NCBI RefSeq assembly: GCF_015351245.1
Contig: NZ_JADKSO010000001.1
Location: 372,001-436,000, forward strand
Length of the DNA stretch: 64,000 nucleotides
Direction of reading: 5' to 3'
Source of the DNA: Rathayibacter sp. VKM Ac-2879
GTDB lineage: Bacteria; Actinomycetota; Actinomycetes; Actinomycetales; Microbacteriaceae
Every line of letters begins with the position of its first letter. The first letter of the stretch is position 1. The translations under genes and the position numbers were made by a program. Of this stretch, positions 8,411-16,026 are shown one piece after another. The notes beneath the pieces were generated by a model. It searched no databases. It was given only the letters and a program-made list of their open reading frames with translations, and was not told the DNA's origin.

Positions 8411-10119
8411 CGGCATCGCGTGACTCCTCCTCGGGTCCGGTTCAGGCCGCCGGCTCGGGCTCCGCTGGCTCGCGTCGAGCGAGTGACGGGCAGATCGAGG
8501 CCGCGATCGACGACACCGCGCACACCACCGAGACTCTCGCGAGCGACGCCATCGCGCAGTCGCCCACCGTCGGCGACGGACCGAACCTGCCCCCCGGCCG
8601 CTCCGACCTCGGCCACAAGGCGAGCCGCGGAGTGATCCAGACCCTCGGCGGACTCTGGGGCAAGACCGCGATCCAGCTGCTCTCGACGGTCGTCCTCGCG
8701 CGTCTGCTCTCTCCCTCCGACTTCGGTCTGCTCGCGGCGGTCACCGCGATCGTCGGCGTCGCCGACCTCGTACGCGACTTCGGCCTCACCGGCGCGATCA
8801 TCCAGGCGAAGAAGATGAGTGACACGGTGTGGCGCTCGGTGCTCTGGCTTTCGGTCGCGCTGGGTGTGACGGGCACGCTCGTGATCGCTGCCTCCGCCTG
8901 GCTCATCGCCGGCATCTACCAGGAGGAGCAGCTGATCGTCCTGACGATCGCCGTGGCGCCGACCCTCCTCGTCAACAGCCTGTGCATGCCGCTACAGGCA
9001 CGCGTGCAGAAGGAGATGCGGTTCGGCCTCATGGCGCGCATCGACGTGGTCTCGATGCTCGTCGGAGTCGTCGGCTCGATCCTCGCCGCGTTCCTCGGGT
9101 GGGGCGTGTGGTCGCTCGTGGTGCTGCAGGGCGGGGCGCTCCTCTATCGCTTCGTCGCCCTCTGGGTCGCCGCCCGGCCGAGCTTCGGGCGCCCGCGCAT
9201 CTCGCGCGAGGTCATCCCGCTCGTCACTACCGGCGGCAGCATCTTCGGGGTCCAGCTGCTCAACTACTTCGCCCGCAACGTCGACAACGTGCTCATCGGT
9301 GCACAGCTCGGCGCCGGGGTGCTCGGCCAATACACTCGCGCCTACTCGCTCTTCCTCCTTCCCTTGCAGCAGCTCAACGGGCCGTTGGGCCGCGTCGCAC
9401 TGCCGGTCCTGAGCTCGCTCCAGGACGATGGCGCGCGCTATCGCCGCTATGTCCGCGGCGCGCTCCTCGTGATCGGCTACCTGACGCTCCCGACCTTCGG
9501 TGTGCTCTCGGCGCTCTCCGGGCCCCTGGTCGAGCTACTGCTCGGAGCCCAGTGGTCGTCTTCGGCGACGATCCTCTCGCTGCTCTCCATCGCCGGCATC
9601 GCGCAGGGTATCGGTAACGTGCAGGGCTGGATCTACATCTCGCTCGGCCGTGTACACCGCCAACTCGTCTATTACGTCGTGACGCGACCGCTCGTGATCG
9701 CGTCGTTCGTGGTGGGTCTGTGGTGGAACGGCGTCGAGGGCCTCGCGCTGCTCTACGGACTCACCACCCTCGCGCTCCTCGTGCCGGGCTTCTGGCTCGC
9801 CATCCGCGGCACCTTCGTCCGCGGGTCCGACGTGATCGTCCCCGTCCTGCGTCCCGCGCTCGTCGTGCCGTTCATGTACGCGGCGGCATGGGCGGTCGGC
9901 GGCCTCGGGCTGCCCGCCATCCTGCACCTGATCGTCGGGGGGCTCGCCTCGCTCGTGCCCCTCGCCCTCGCGATGGCGCTGCCCGCCTACCGCCGCGATC
10001 TGCAGCAGATCCTCGCCTTCGTGAAGCAGGTGCGGAAGCCCCGACGTCCCGCGGGTGGGGCTGGTACCGCCGGCTCCACCGCCCCCACTCGTCCCGCCAC
10101 TGAAGGAGGCGCAGCATGA
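8407..10119 (+). CDS. Wzx-like polysaccharide flippase (MOP superfamily)
   Basis: The product is about 570 aa from ATG 8407, the start that gives the ATGA overlap with the preceding gene; an in-frame ATG at 8380 is less likely. After about 65 polar residues, twelve to fourteen hydrophobic helices follow. Family hallmarks include the early helix GVIQTLGGLWGKTAIQLLSTVVLARLLSPSDFGLLA (seen in parts) and the NVDNVLIGAQLGAGVLGQYTRAYS region conserved in the WzxC/TuaB branch. It should flip the undecaprenyl-linked repeat unit outward for the Wzy-like polymerase. The end of the gene overlaps the SGNH lipoprotein gene by ATGA. Confidence 0.9.
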   Translation: MTASRDSSSGPVQAAGSGSAGSRRASDGQIEAAIDDTAHTTETLASDAIAQSPTVGDGPNLPPGRSDLGHKASRGVIQTLGGLWGKTAIQLLSTVVLARLLSPSDFGLLAAVTAIVGVADLVRDFGLTGAIIQAKKMSDTVWRSVLWLSVALGVTGTLVIAASAWLIAGIYQEEQLIVLTIAVAPTLLVNSLCMPLQARVQKEMRFGLMARIDVVSMLVGVVGSILAAFLGWGVWSLVVLQGGALLYRFVALWVAARPSFGRPRISREVIPLVTTGGSIFGVQLLNYFARNVDNVLIGAQLGAGVLGQYTRAYSLFLLPLQQLNGPLGRVALPVLSSLQDDGARYRRYVRGALLVIGYLTLPTFGVLSALSGPLVELLLGAQWSSSATILSLLSIAGIAQGIGNVQGWIYISLGRVHRQLVYYVVTRPLVIASFVVGLWWNGVEGLALLYGLTTLALLVPGFWLAIRGTFVRGSDVIVPVLRPALVVPFMYAAAWAVGGLGLPAILHLIVGGLASLVPLALAMALPAYRRDLQQILAFVKQVRKPRRPAGGAGTAGSTAPTRPATEGGAA

Positions 10120-10976
10120 TCCGCTCCCGTTCCGTCCGTCTCGGGGTCGTCGCCGCCCTGGCCGTCGCGATGCTGGCGGGCTGCACCCCCGGCCCGGGCC
10201 CGGTCGAGACATCCCCGCCGAGCGGACCGCTGCCTTTCCAGGCGGGCTCCATCGCAGCTCTGGGCGACTCGATCTCGGCCGGCGTCGCCGCGTGCGGACA
10301 GAACAAGCCGTGCCCGAGCGCCTCCTGGACCACCGGGGCCGACGAGAGCGTTGACTCCGTCGCACGCCGCGCGGGGGAGGCGGTCAACGCCGTCCCCGAG
10401 ATCACGAACGTCGCCGCCAAGGGCGCCACCGCCTCCGACCTGCCCGCGCAGGCCGAGAAGGCGGTCGCCGCCTCTCCCGGCCTGGTGACGATCCTCATCG
10501 GAGCGAACGATGTCTGCCGCAAGCGCAGTAGCGACATCACCACGCCCGACGACTTCCGGGCGTCGATCGTGAAGACCCTCTCCACCCTCTCGAGCGGTGC
10601 GCCCGAGGCGACGATCTTCGTCTCGTCCGTGCCGAACCTGCTCGAGTTCTTCCAGACGGAGCGCACCGATTCTGAAGCCGTGGCGCGCTGGGCGGGCAGC
10701 TCGAACTGCAACTCCCTCCTCTTCGACCCCACCTCTGACGACGCCGACTCGGTCGCTCGCCGGAACACCGTGGGCACCACGATCGACGCGTACAACGCGA
10801 TCCTCGGCGAGGCCTGCGCGGCCACCGCGCACTGCGTCTACGACGGCGGGGCGCTGCACGACCTCGACGTGACGACGGACGACATCTCGGATGTCGACCA
10901 CTTCCACCCGTCGCGGCAGGGTCAGGCGAAGCTGGCCGACATCGCCTGGACGGCGCTGCTCGCCGGCGCACGCTGA
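10116..10976 (+). CDS. SGNH/GDSL-hydrolase lipoprotein of the EPS operon
   Basis: This 286-residue exported lipoprotein has a signal peptide ending in the lipobox LAGC (Cys at about residue 23). The SGNH blocks are in order: block I ALGDSISAG, block III IGANDVC, and the catalytic Asp/His pair DVDHFHPS near residue 265. These enzymes hydrolyse or transfer ester groups. Last place in the rightward EPS operon, with an ATGA overlap to the flippase gene, suggests it edits acetyl or acyl decorations on the exported polysaccharide. That is an appealing match for the acetyltransferase and WS/DGAT-like genes of the opposing operon, but it is inference. Confidence 0.88.
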   Translation: MIRSRSVRLGVVAALAVAMLAGCTPGPGPVETSPPSGPLPFQAGSIAALGDSISAGVAACGQNKPCPSASWTTGADESVDSVARRAGEAVNAVPEITNVAAKGATASDLPAQAEKAVAASPGLVTILIGANDVCRKRSSDITTPDDFRASIVKTLSTLSSGAPEATIFVSSVPNLLEFFQTERTDSEAVARWAGSSNCNSLLFDPTSDDADSVARRNTVGTTIDAYNAILGEACAATAHCVYDGGALHDLDVTTDDISDVDHFHPSRQGQAKLADIAWTALLAGAR

Positions 10977-11105
10977 CGCCGGCTCGACGTCACCCCTCTC
11001 GAGCAGAACTGGTCGCGGCTTTCGGTGGCCCTCCCGTCGCCCGGAGCTTCCAGACGACATGAACGGTCGTTCATTGGACGACCTGGACGGCGCTCATCGC
11101 AGAGC

Positions 11106-11340
11106 GCGGAGGGGCTCGAGGCGTTCATCGACGTGCGCCTCGACCCTGGGCGCAACTCAGAGGACTTTCTGACGTGGACCCGTCGCATCCCTGACATCAG
11201 AGACGCCGTTCACGTCACGGGAGCCTACGACTACCTCGTTCACCTTAGTCACCGGCACGGGCGCTCTCGATAGGCTCCTGCGCGGCCTGAAGAACGATGG
11301 AGGAGCAACGCACACCCAGACTCGTCTGGCCCTCCGTTAG
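11106..11340 (+). pseudogene. C-terminal fragment of an Lrp/AsnC regulator, frameshifted
   Basis: The conceptual translation gives the RAM-domain half of an Lrp-type regulator in two frames. The first holds FIDVRLDPGRNSEDFLTW followed by HVTGAYDYLVHL. After a shift near 11245-11260 the second reads LDRLLRGLKNDGGATHTQTR and ends LALR at the stop 11338-11340. The DNA-binding half is missing. The intact Lrp gene at 12162 is a different paralogue. The fragment lies directly after the EPS operon and marks the left side of the decayed accessory block. Confidence 0.7.
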
Positions 11341-11397
11341 GTCAAATCACACAGAGAAGGCCAGTATCGCCCGGCAAGTCACCCACCCGCGGCCGAG

Positions 11398-11438
11398 TCG
11401 CAAACGCTCAGTTTCGAGCGATTGCGGAAACTTACAAC
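11398..11438 (-). repeat. 41-bp inverted repeat, left copy
   Basis: Read on the minus strand, this 41-nt segment matches the plus-strand segment at 14385-14425 at 36 of 41 positions. Both begin GTTGTA, continue GTTTCCGCAAT and contain GCTCGAAACTGA. The copy covers the stop codon of the LysE-type gene (11432-11434). Together the two copies bracket about 2.9 kb carrying lysE, lrp, lysE and a GNAT gene in inverted orientation, as expected for the ends of a mobile or once-mobile unit. Confidence 0.75.
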
Positions 11439-12070
11439 CGGGTAGCGACGAGTTCGATGACCCGCTCCGCGATGAGAACGAGTCCAACCAGGATCATGGT
11501 TGCGCCTGCAACACGCGTCGTGGTCCGAGCGACGCGCGGGCTCGGCCCGAGAATGCGGTCGGCAGCGAAACCAAGAGCGAGGTAGAACAGGGCGCAGATG
11601 GCGGTGAACACTCCGCCGAGCGCGGCGAGCTGCACGGCGAGCGGCAAGCTCGCCTCAGGGCGAGTGAACTGAGGCAGGATCGCCAAGAAGATCAGCAGAC
11701 CCTTGGGATTGAGGGCACTCACTCCGATGCCACGAACCAGAATCGCACCACTTCCTCGTCGAGCGTTCACGTCGCTCGTCTGACTGATGCGGCCGGGTGA
11801 GCGAAGGATGGTCACGCCCAGGTAGATCAAATAGGCGGCTCCAAGGAGGGTGAGGACGAACAGCGCCGCCGGCCACGCAGCGACGAGTGGCCCGACACCG
11901 ACGACGACAGCGCCAGTGATGAGCGTGTACCCGATCACCAAGCCGGCAACGGCCGGGATCACGACGTGGTCCCGGGCGCCGGCCGCCAGAATGAACGCCC
12001 AGTCAGGTCCGGGAACTGCAATGAGCGTGAGCGCGACACCAGCAAACGCGGCAACAAGAACAGGGTCCAT
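11432..12070 (-). CDS. LysE/RhtB-family amino-acid exporter
   Basis: The 212-residue product is a six-helix LysE-superfamily exporter: the N-terminal helix runs into the conserved VPGPDWAFILAAG (family PGPD motif), with ALNPKGLLIFLAILPQF mid-protein. It should pump amino acids or related metabolites out of the cell. The ATG at 12070 has a strong AGGAGGAATC ribosome site. It is transcribed divergently from the Lrp-type regulator at 12162, the classic arrangement in which the regulator senses an amino acid and switches on export. The 91-bp gap should hold the operator. Confidence 0.88.
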   Translation of the reverse strand: MDPVLVAAFAGVALTLIAVPGPDWAFILAAGARDHVVIPAVAGLVIGYTLITGAVVVGVGPLVAAWPAALFVLTLLGAAYLIYLGVTILRSPGRISQTSDVNARRGSGAILVRGIGVSALNPKGLLIFLAILPQFTRPEASLPLAVQLAALGGVFTAICALFYLALGFAADRILGPSPRVARTTTRVAGATMILVGLVLIAERVIELVATRL

Positions 12071-12161
12071 GATTCCTCCTGCTGGAAAGGTAGAAGGATC
12101 TGTCCGACAGGTGCTCCTCAATGTCAGCGCGCAAGCCGTGACGGAGAGGAGATACTGAACT

Positions 12162-12620
12162 ATGGACGCTCTAGACCGGAAGATTCTTGCGGAGCTTCAA
12201 GACGATGGACGGTTGAGCCTCACCGATCTCGCCTCCCGCGTCGGCCTGACACTGTCACCCGCGCACCGTCGCGTGCGCGATCTGGAACGCTCCGGGGCGA
12301 TCGTCGGATACCGCGCGATCGTCAACCCGGCAGCGGTGGGCCTGGCGTTCGAGGCCCTCGTGTTCGTCACGATGAAGCAAGAAGACCGCGACACCCTCCT
12401 GTCGTTCGAAGCTGCGGTAGCCCAGATACCCAACGTCCTTCAAGCGCAACGGCTCTTCGGCGACCCCGACTACCTCCTCCGCATTCGCACCGTCGACCTC
12501 GACGCCTACGCACAACTCGAAGACAACACCCTCGCCACCCTGCCCGGCGTGCAGAGGCTCACATCGACCCTCGTCATGAAGAACGTCGTAATCGACCGCG
12601 GCTACCCTGTCGACGCCTGA
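12162..12620 (+). CDS. Lrp/AsnC-family transcriptional regulator
   Basis: This 152-aa protein has the N-terminal winged HTH (MDALDRKILAELQDDGRLSLTDLASRVGLTLSPAHRRVRDLE) and the C-terminal RAM ligand-binding domain (RLFGDPDYLLRIRTVDLDAYAQLEDNTLATLPGVQR), described here in parts. Full family length and no broken residues are seen. It is divergent from one LysE exporter and followed 124 bp later by another, so it probably controls both in response to an amino acid. The N-terminal DALDRKIL start matches the family norm, supporting the ATG chosen. Confidence 0.92.
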   Translation: MDALDRKILAELQDDGRLSLTDLASRVGLTLSPAHRRVRDLERSGAIVGYRAIVNPAAVGLAFEALVFVTMKQEDRDTLLSFEAAVAQIPNVLQAQRLFGDPDYLLRIRTVDLDAYAQLEDNTLATLPGVQRLTSTLVMKNVVIDRGYPVDA

Positions 12621-12743
12621 CCGCAGAAGTCGGCGATCCTATCGATCTCTGCGAGCGGCTACGGCGCGAGTTCGTTCGATCGGAAGCGTCGGCGTGACGC
12701 GGACGCGGTACTGTGCGGAAGCAACGACTCTCAAAGGACGACG

Positions 12744-13352
12744 ATGAGCATTGCATTCCTGCTGACCACCCTCGTGGTGGTCGCCACCCCCGGCACAGGA
12801 GCGGTGTTCTCCATCGCCGCCGGCCTCTCCCGCGGCGCCAAGGCCGGGATCGTGGCCGCGTTCGGCTGCACCCTCGGTGTCATCCCGCACATGGTCGCCG
12901 CGATCACGGGGCTCGCGATCCTGAACGCCTCCGCAATCGCGTTCCAGACAATCAAGTGGCTCGGAGTCGCCTACCTGCTCTACCTGGCGTGGAAGACCTT
13001 CCGCGACAAGTCCCTGATCGACGTCGACGCCGACACAGCTCCAGCATCGTTCTGGCGCGTGATTCGCACCGCCATCCTGATCAACCTCCTCAACCCGAAG
13101 CTGACGATCTTCTTCTTCGCGTTCCTGCCCCAGTTCGTCCCCGCGGGCGAGGTCAATGGCACCTGGCACATGGTCGGGCTGAGCCTGGTCTTCATGGTGC
13201 TGACGTTCGTCGTGTTCGCTCTCTACGGGGTGTTCGCCGCGACGATGCGCAACCAGGTCATCACCCGCCCGAAGGTCATGGCGTGGCTGCGCCGCACCTT
13301 CGCCGCGACCTACGTCCTGCTCGCCGGCCGCCTCGCCCTCGAAACCCGATAG
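12744..13352 (+). CDS. LysE/RhtB-family amino-acid exporter (second copy)
   Basis: The 202-residue membrane protein carries the LysE signature in a variant form: ATPGTGAVFSIAAGLSRG in place of PGPxxxxv, and LLNPKLTIFFFAFLPQF in the middle. Six hydrophobic stretches fit the family. A ribosome site (AAAGGACG) precedes the ATG. It lies downstream of the Lrp-type gene on the same strand and may be co-transcribed. The two neighbouring exporters are clearly different in sequence, so this is not a recent local duplication. Substrate unknown. A 12-bp palindrome, ATAGCCGGCTAT (13349-13360), covers its stop codon. Confidence 0.88.
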   Translation: MSIAFLLTTLVVVATPGTGAVFSIAAGLSRGAKAGIVAAFGCTLGVIPHMVAAITGLAILNASAIAFQTIKWLGVAYLLYLAWKTFRDKSLIDVDADTAPASFWRVIRTAILINLLNPKLTIFFFAFLPQFVPAGEVNGTWHMVGLSLVFMVLTFVVFALYGVFAATMRNQVITRPKVMAWLRRTFAATYVLLAGRLALETR

Positions 13353-13779
13353 CCGGCTATGCAGCTCAGTCACGAAATGGCGGCTCTTGGCGGTCAGCTA
13401 CTCCGATACTGAGTCGGCGCGCCAGCGATGACAGTGGGGGAACCAGTCCTGGCCCCCGAACAGGCCCGTCAACGCATCGTTGAACTCGCGACAGACCTTG
13501 CTGCCCGACATGCCACGCCACTCCTCTGATACACACCAGCTCATGCGCGCGCTCGACCCAGTGATTCGGAATCGAAAGTAGGGACCGAAACCGATCCTCC
13601 CGAAATGTGGCTTCGATACGAGCCACGTGTGCGGTGCTCGCTATAGCGCATGACCGAGCGCAGTTCAGAAACAATCGTTTTCGAGCCAGTGGGGACGCGC
13701 TCCTGATCCCGTTCCGTAATCGTGGTTCGTATCGAAACCCGGTTACGGCCCGATAGGTTTCGGGCCGGGGTTCTGGGAG
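13353..13779. other. Gene-poor spacer with a possible gene remnant
   Basis: No full gene is evident. A 33-codon reading frame at 13428-13529 (+) starts MTVGEPVLAPEQARQRIVE and ends at TGA; it looks like the first residues of some enzyme cut short, but I cannot identify it. At 13666-13685 lies CAGAAACAATCGTTTTCGAG, one of the dispersed palindromic motifs of this block. The stretch is A/T-richer than the surrounding genome, consistent with acquired DNA. Confidence 0.4.
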
Positions 13780-14235
13780 CTATCCAACCGACTTCTCCAT
13801 ATGGACCAGCTCGACTCCCGGCTGGAGAGCGACCTGCCGCGTGCGGGTGTAGCTCTCGCGTTCGTACAGGCGGATATTGGCCTCGCTGAGGTGTCCGGTG
13901 AATAGCTCAAACCGGGCCGCGCCACTTGCTTGTTCGGCGCTGCGAAGAAGCGCGGTACCGATGCCCTTTCCTTGCAGGTCGGGGGCGACGACGAGGCGGC
14001 CGATGTGCGCGGTGTCACCGTCGACAGTCCACCGAACGGCGCCGAGTAATCGTCCCTCCGCGTCGATGCCGAGCGCTGGGCCTGCCAGCTCGGCGCGCAG
14101 CTCGTCGAGGGTCTGAGTGAGTGCTGGCAGGAACGGGTCGCGATATATCTGCGCCTCCGAGGCGTACGCGGCTCGTTGCAGTGTGAGGAGTTGGCCGGCG
14201 TCACTCAGTGTGAGCGGTCGTGTGGTGTGAGACAT
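13780..14235 (-). CDS. GNAT-family N-acetyltransferase
   Basis: This 151-aa protein has the complete GNAT fold signature: an N-terminal RPLTLSDAGQLLTLQRAAY, the acetyl-CoA pyrophosphate loop VVAPDLQGKGIGTALL (Q/RxxGxG/A motif as QGKGIG), and the C-terminal FELFTGHLSEANIRLYERESY motif that positions the substrate. It transfers acetyl from acetyl-CoA to an amine, but the substrate cannot be deduced. It faces the divergent NTF2-like gene and lies just inside the right 41-bp inverted repeat. A small hairpin, CGGCTGC CGA GCAGCCG (14281-14297), lies 46 bp upstream of its start. Confidence 0.88.
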   Translation of the reverse strand: MSHTTRPLTLSDAGQLLTLQRAAYASEAQIYRDPFLPALTQTLDELRAELAGPALGIDAEGRLLGAVRWTVDGDTAHIGRLVVAPDLQGKGIGTALLRSAEQASGAARFELFTGHLSEANIRLYERESYTRTRQVALQPGVELVHMEKSVG

Positions 14236-14384
14236 GGAGCAGCCTTTGTGGGTGGGCTGCGCGCTAGTCGTCCGGTGTGACGGCTGCCGAGCAGCCGTGG
14301 ACGTGTGTGTCGAGGGCCGCTACCGCGGCCACCAGGAGGAAGTCATTCGACGCACGGCATCAGAGTAGCGGTCCGGCCGCGCGA

Positions 14385-14425
14385 GTTGTAGGTTTCCGCA
14401 ATAGCTCGAAACTGATCGTTTCCGG
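14385..14425 (+). repeat. 41-bp inverted repeat, right copy
   Basis: Partner of the repeat at 11398-11438, in opposite orientation, with 36 of 41 positions identical. Its inner part, CTCGAAACTGATCGTTTCCGG, is itself an imperfect palindrome resembling shorter motifs at 13666, 14872, 15609 and 15801. It lies 32 bp upstream of the NTF2-like gene start, so it could also act as an operator or promoter element for that gene. Confidence 0.75.
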
Positions 14426-14456
14426 AGCCGATCAGCGTCGTCACTACAGTGACCTC

Positions 14457-14858
14457 ATGACCACACCGAGCCACCCACAATCCGCCATGCAGAGCTACTT
14501 TGCCGCGCTCGCCTCAGGCGACGAGACCCGTCTCGTGCGTTGCTTCACCGAGGACGCCGTGTGGACCGCTCCCGGACAACTACCCAACTCGGGGACGTGG
14601 AGTGGGGCCCGCGCCATCGTCGAAGAATTCTTCCCCATCGCAACACGACGGATGGTGCCCGGATCGATGTCAACGAAAATGCTCAGTCTGACGTACGGCG
14701 AGAATAACGCGATCGTCGAATGGGAGACTGAAGCGACAATCGTGGACGGACGCACCTACACGAATAGCTACATGGCGAACTTCATCATTAGCGGCGACAG
14801 GATCTTTGAGGTTCGCGAATACTTTGACACCCAGCAAGGCCAAACGCTCTACGCCTGA
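14457..14858 (+). CDS. NTF2-like/SnoaL-type small protein
   Basis: The 133-residue product fits the NTF2-like cone fold (ketosteroid-isomerase/SnoaL group): an N-terminal helix MQSYFAALASGDETRLVRCF, then EDAVWTAPG, and later the strand EWETEATIVDGRTYTNSYMANF and IFEVREYFDT. Proteins of this shape are isomerases, dehydratases or polyketide cyclases, and many have no known role. No good ribosome site is present; a TACAGT hexamer ends six bases before the ATG, so the mRNA may be leaderless. The in-frame extension upstream to 14277 crosses the inverted repeat and is unlikely to be translated. Confidence 0.8.
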   Translation: MTTPSHPQSAMQSYFAALASGDETRLVRCFTEDAVWTAPGQLPNSGTWSGARAIVEEFFPIATRRMVPGSMSTKMLSLTYGENNAIVEWETEATIVDGRTYTNSYMANFIISGDRIFEVREYFDTQQGQTLYA

Positions 14859-14871
14859 TCGTCTTCGGCCT

Positions 14872-14896
14872 CCCGGAAACGATAGTTTTCGGCGGG
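14872..14896. repeat. Dispersed palindromic motif (copy after the NTF2-like gene)
   Basis: CCGGAAACGATAGTTTTCGG within 14872-14896 is a near-palindrome placed 14 bp after a stop codon. Related copies with an ATCGTTTTCG-type core lie at 13666-13685, 14407-14425, 15609-15624 and 15801-15820, and inside the left 41-bp repeat. They occur only between genes in the 11.4-15.8 kb block. Confidence 0.55.
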
Positions 14897-14924
14897 CGCA
14901 TGGACGGGGAACACAGGGCGAGCA

Positions 14925-15605
14925 ATGTCTCTGGGCTACACTACATTCGGTCGAGACGAGAGGCGGTCGCGTGGTCGACGTCACGGTGCTGCCGCCTTCA
15001 TCGGGGTCATCCTCCTCTTCCTGATCCCTCCCGGGCCAGACATGGCGTACATGATCGCGGTGGGCTTGCAGGGCGGGCGTCGAGCCGCGGTAAAGGCCAT
15101 CCTGGGTATCGGCACCGGGATGGGCGTCTACGCCGCCGCAGTTGTGGTCGGGGTCGGGGAACTCATTCGTTCCTTCCCCGTCGTCCTCGTCGTCCTGAAA
15201 CTGCTCGGCGCTGGTTATCTCCTATGGCTCGCCTTCTCAACGGTCAGGAGCACTCGTCGCGCCGACGAGGACGAGAATCGCGCTCTACCCGCCGGCCGCT
15301 GGTACATGCGCGGCGTCACCATCAGCCTCACCAATCCGAAAGTGATGCTGTTCTTCCTAGCCGTGCTCCCCCAATTTCTTGGCAACGCGACCAACCCGAC
15401 CGCTCAGCTCGCCCTCCTCGGGGCGGTGAATGTTGTTGCCGAAGTGCTCCTTTACGGCGCCGTGGGACTGATGGCCGGCTCGCTTCACGCCCGCTTCACC
15501 GGGTCACAGCGTGCAACGTCGGTGCTCCACTACCTCGCTGCGGGCGTCTACCTCGTGCTCGCCGCCGTGGTCATCCTCGAAACGGTGATATCCCTCAACG
15601 CCTGA
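14925..15605 (+). CDS. LysE-family exporter with a suspect N terminus
   Basis: From about residue 24 this is a normal LysE-superfamily exporter: AAFIGVILLFLIPPGPDMAYMIAVGLQGG, then TNPKVMLFFLAVLPQF, with six helices. The first 20 residues encoded from ATG 14925 are polar and Arg-rich and unlike the family. A better start is GTG 14971, preceded by GAGAGG and followed by codons for VVDVTVL, but it is one base out of frame. Restoring one G near 14990 would join VVDVTVL to AAFIGV. So this copy either carries a one-base deletion, or is read from the upstream ATG. A TACACT hexamer lies at 14937-14942. Confidence 0.75.
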   Translation: MSLGYTTFGRDERRSRGRRHGAAAFIGVILLFLIPPGPDMAYMIAVGLQGGRRAAVKAILGIGTGMGVYAAAVVVGVGELIRSFPVVLVVLKLLGAGYLLWLAFSTVRSTRRADEDENRALPAGRWYMRGVTISLTNPKVMLFFLAVLPQFLGNATNPTAQLALLGAVNVVAEVLLYGAVGLMAGSLHARFTGSQRATSVLHYLAAGVYLVLAAVVILETVISLNA

Positions 15606-15844
15606 CTGCCAAAAACGATCGTCCTGTTCGTCGGCTCGCTCGTCACTTTCCTCGGAGGGACCGCACTCGCCATATTCGCAATCACTTCGGATCTCCCGGG
15701 CAGTCTTCGCGTCAGTCACCAGACCCACCAAAACCGGCCGCCGATCCCAGGTTCTGATCCACATTTTCGGCGAATATTGCTGCGCGCTCCGCGGACGTCG
15801 CCAGAATCCATCGTTTTCGACATGGCCGAGCTTCGTCAGGGGCA
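15606..15844. other. Non-coding stretch with two dispersed motifs
   Basis: No gene is supported here. Palindrome-like motifs occur at 15609-15624 (AAAAACGATCGTCC) and 15801-15820 (CCAGAATCCATCGTTTTCGA), related to those at 13666 and 14872. The rest is unremarkable and moderately A/T-rich, probably debris between two acquired segments. Confidence 0.4.
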
Positions 15845-16012
15845 TGCTGTCGCCGACAGTCGCGCAGCCGGCGGCCCCGATGGTCGCAACGGTCTCGTCG
15901 AATGTCGCCTGAGTCCGCCCGGCCACGGTCACGGTGCTGCCCGCTGCGGCCAGTGCCATGGTGATTGCGCGTCCGACGCCGGGCCACCTTCGGTGATGAC
16001 GGCGTGTGTTCC
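15845..16012 (-). pseudogene. N-terminal remnant of a short-chain dehydrogenase
   Basis: In two frames on the minus strand the translation gives THAVITEGG and then GVGRAITMALAAAG followed by TVTVAGRTQATFDETVATI, an SDR Rossmann nucleotide-binding region (TGxxxGxG-like). A single extra base near the glycine loop breaks the frame, and homology stops abruptly after GCATVGDS. Only the first strand, helix and second strand remain. It sits directly after the end of the intact SDR gene, also on the minus strand, but differs from it in sequence, so it is a separate broken gene. Confidence 0.65.
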
Positions 16013-16026
16013 GTCACGTTCGCCGC

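Noticed and set aside
13666-15820. An integron-type cassette array with attC sites
   Set aside because: The motifs lie after genes, but they lack the paired RYYYAAC/GTTRRRY core and variable-length hairpin of attC, and no integrase is present.
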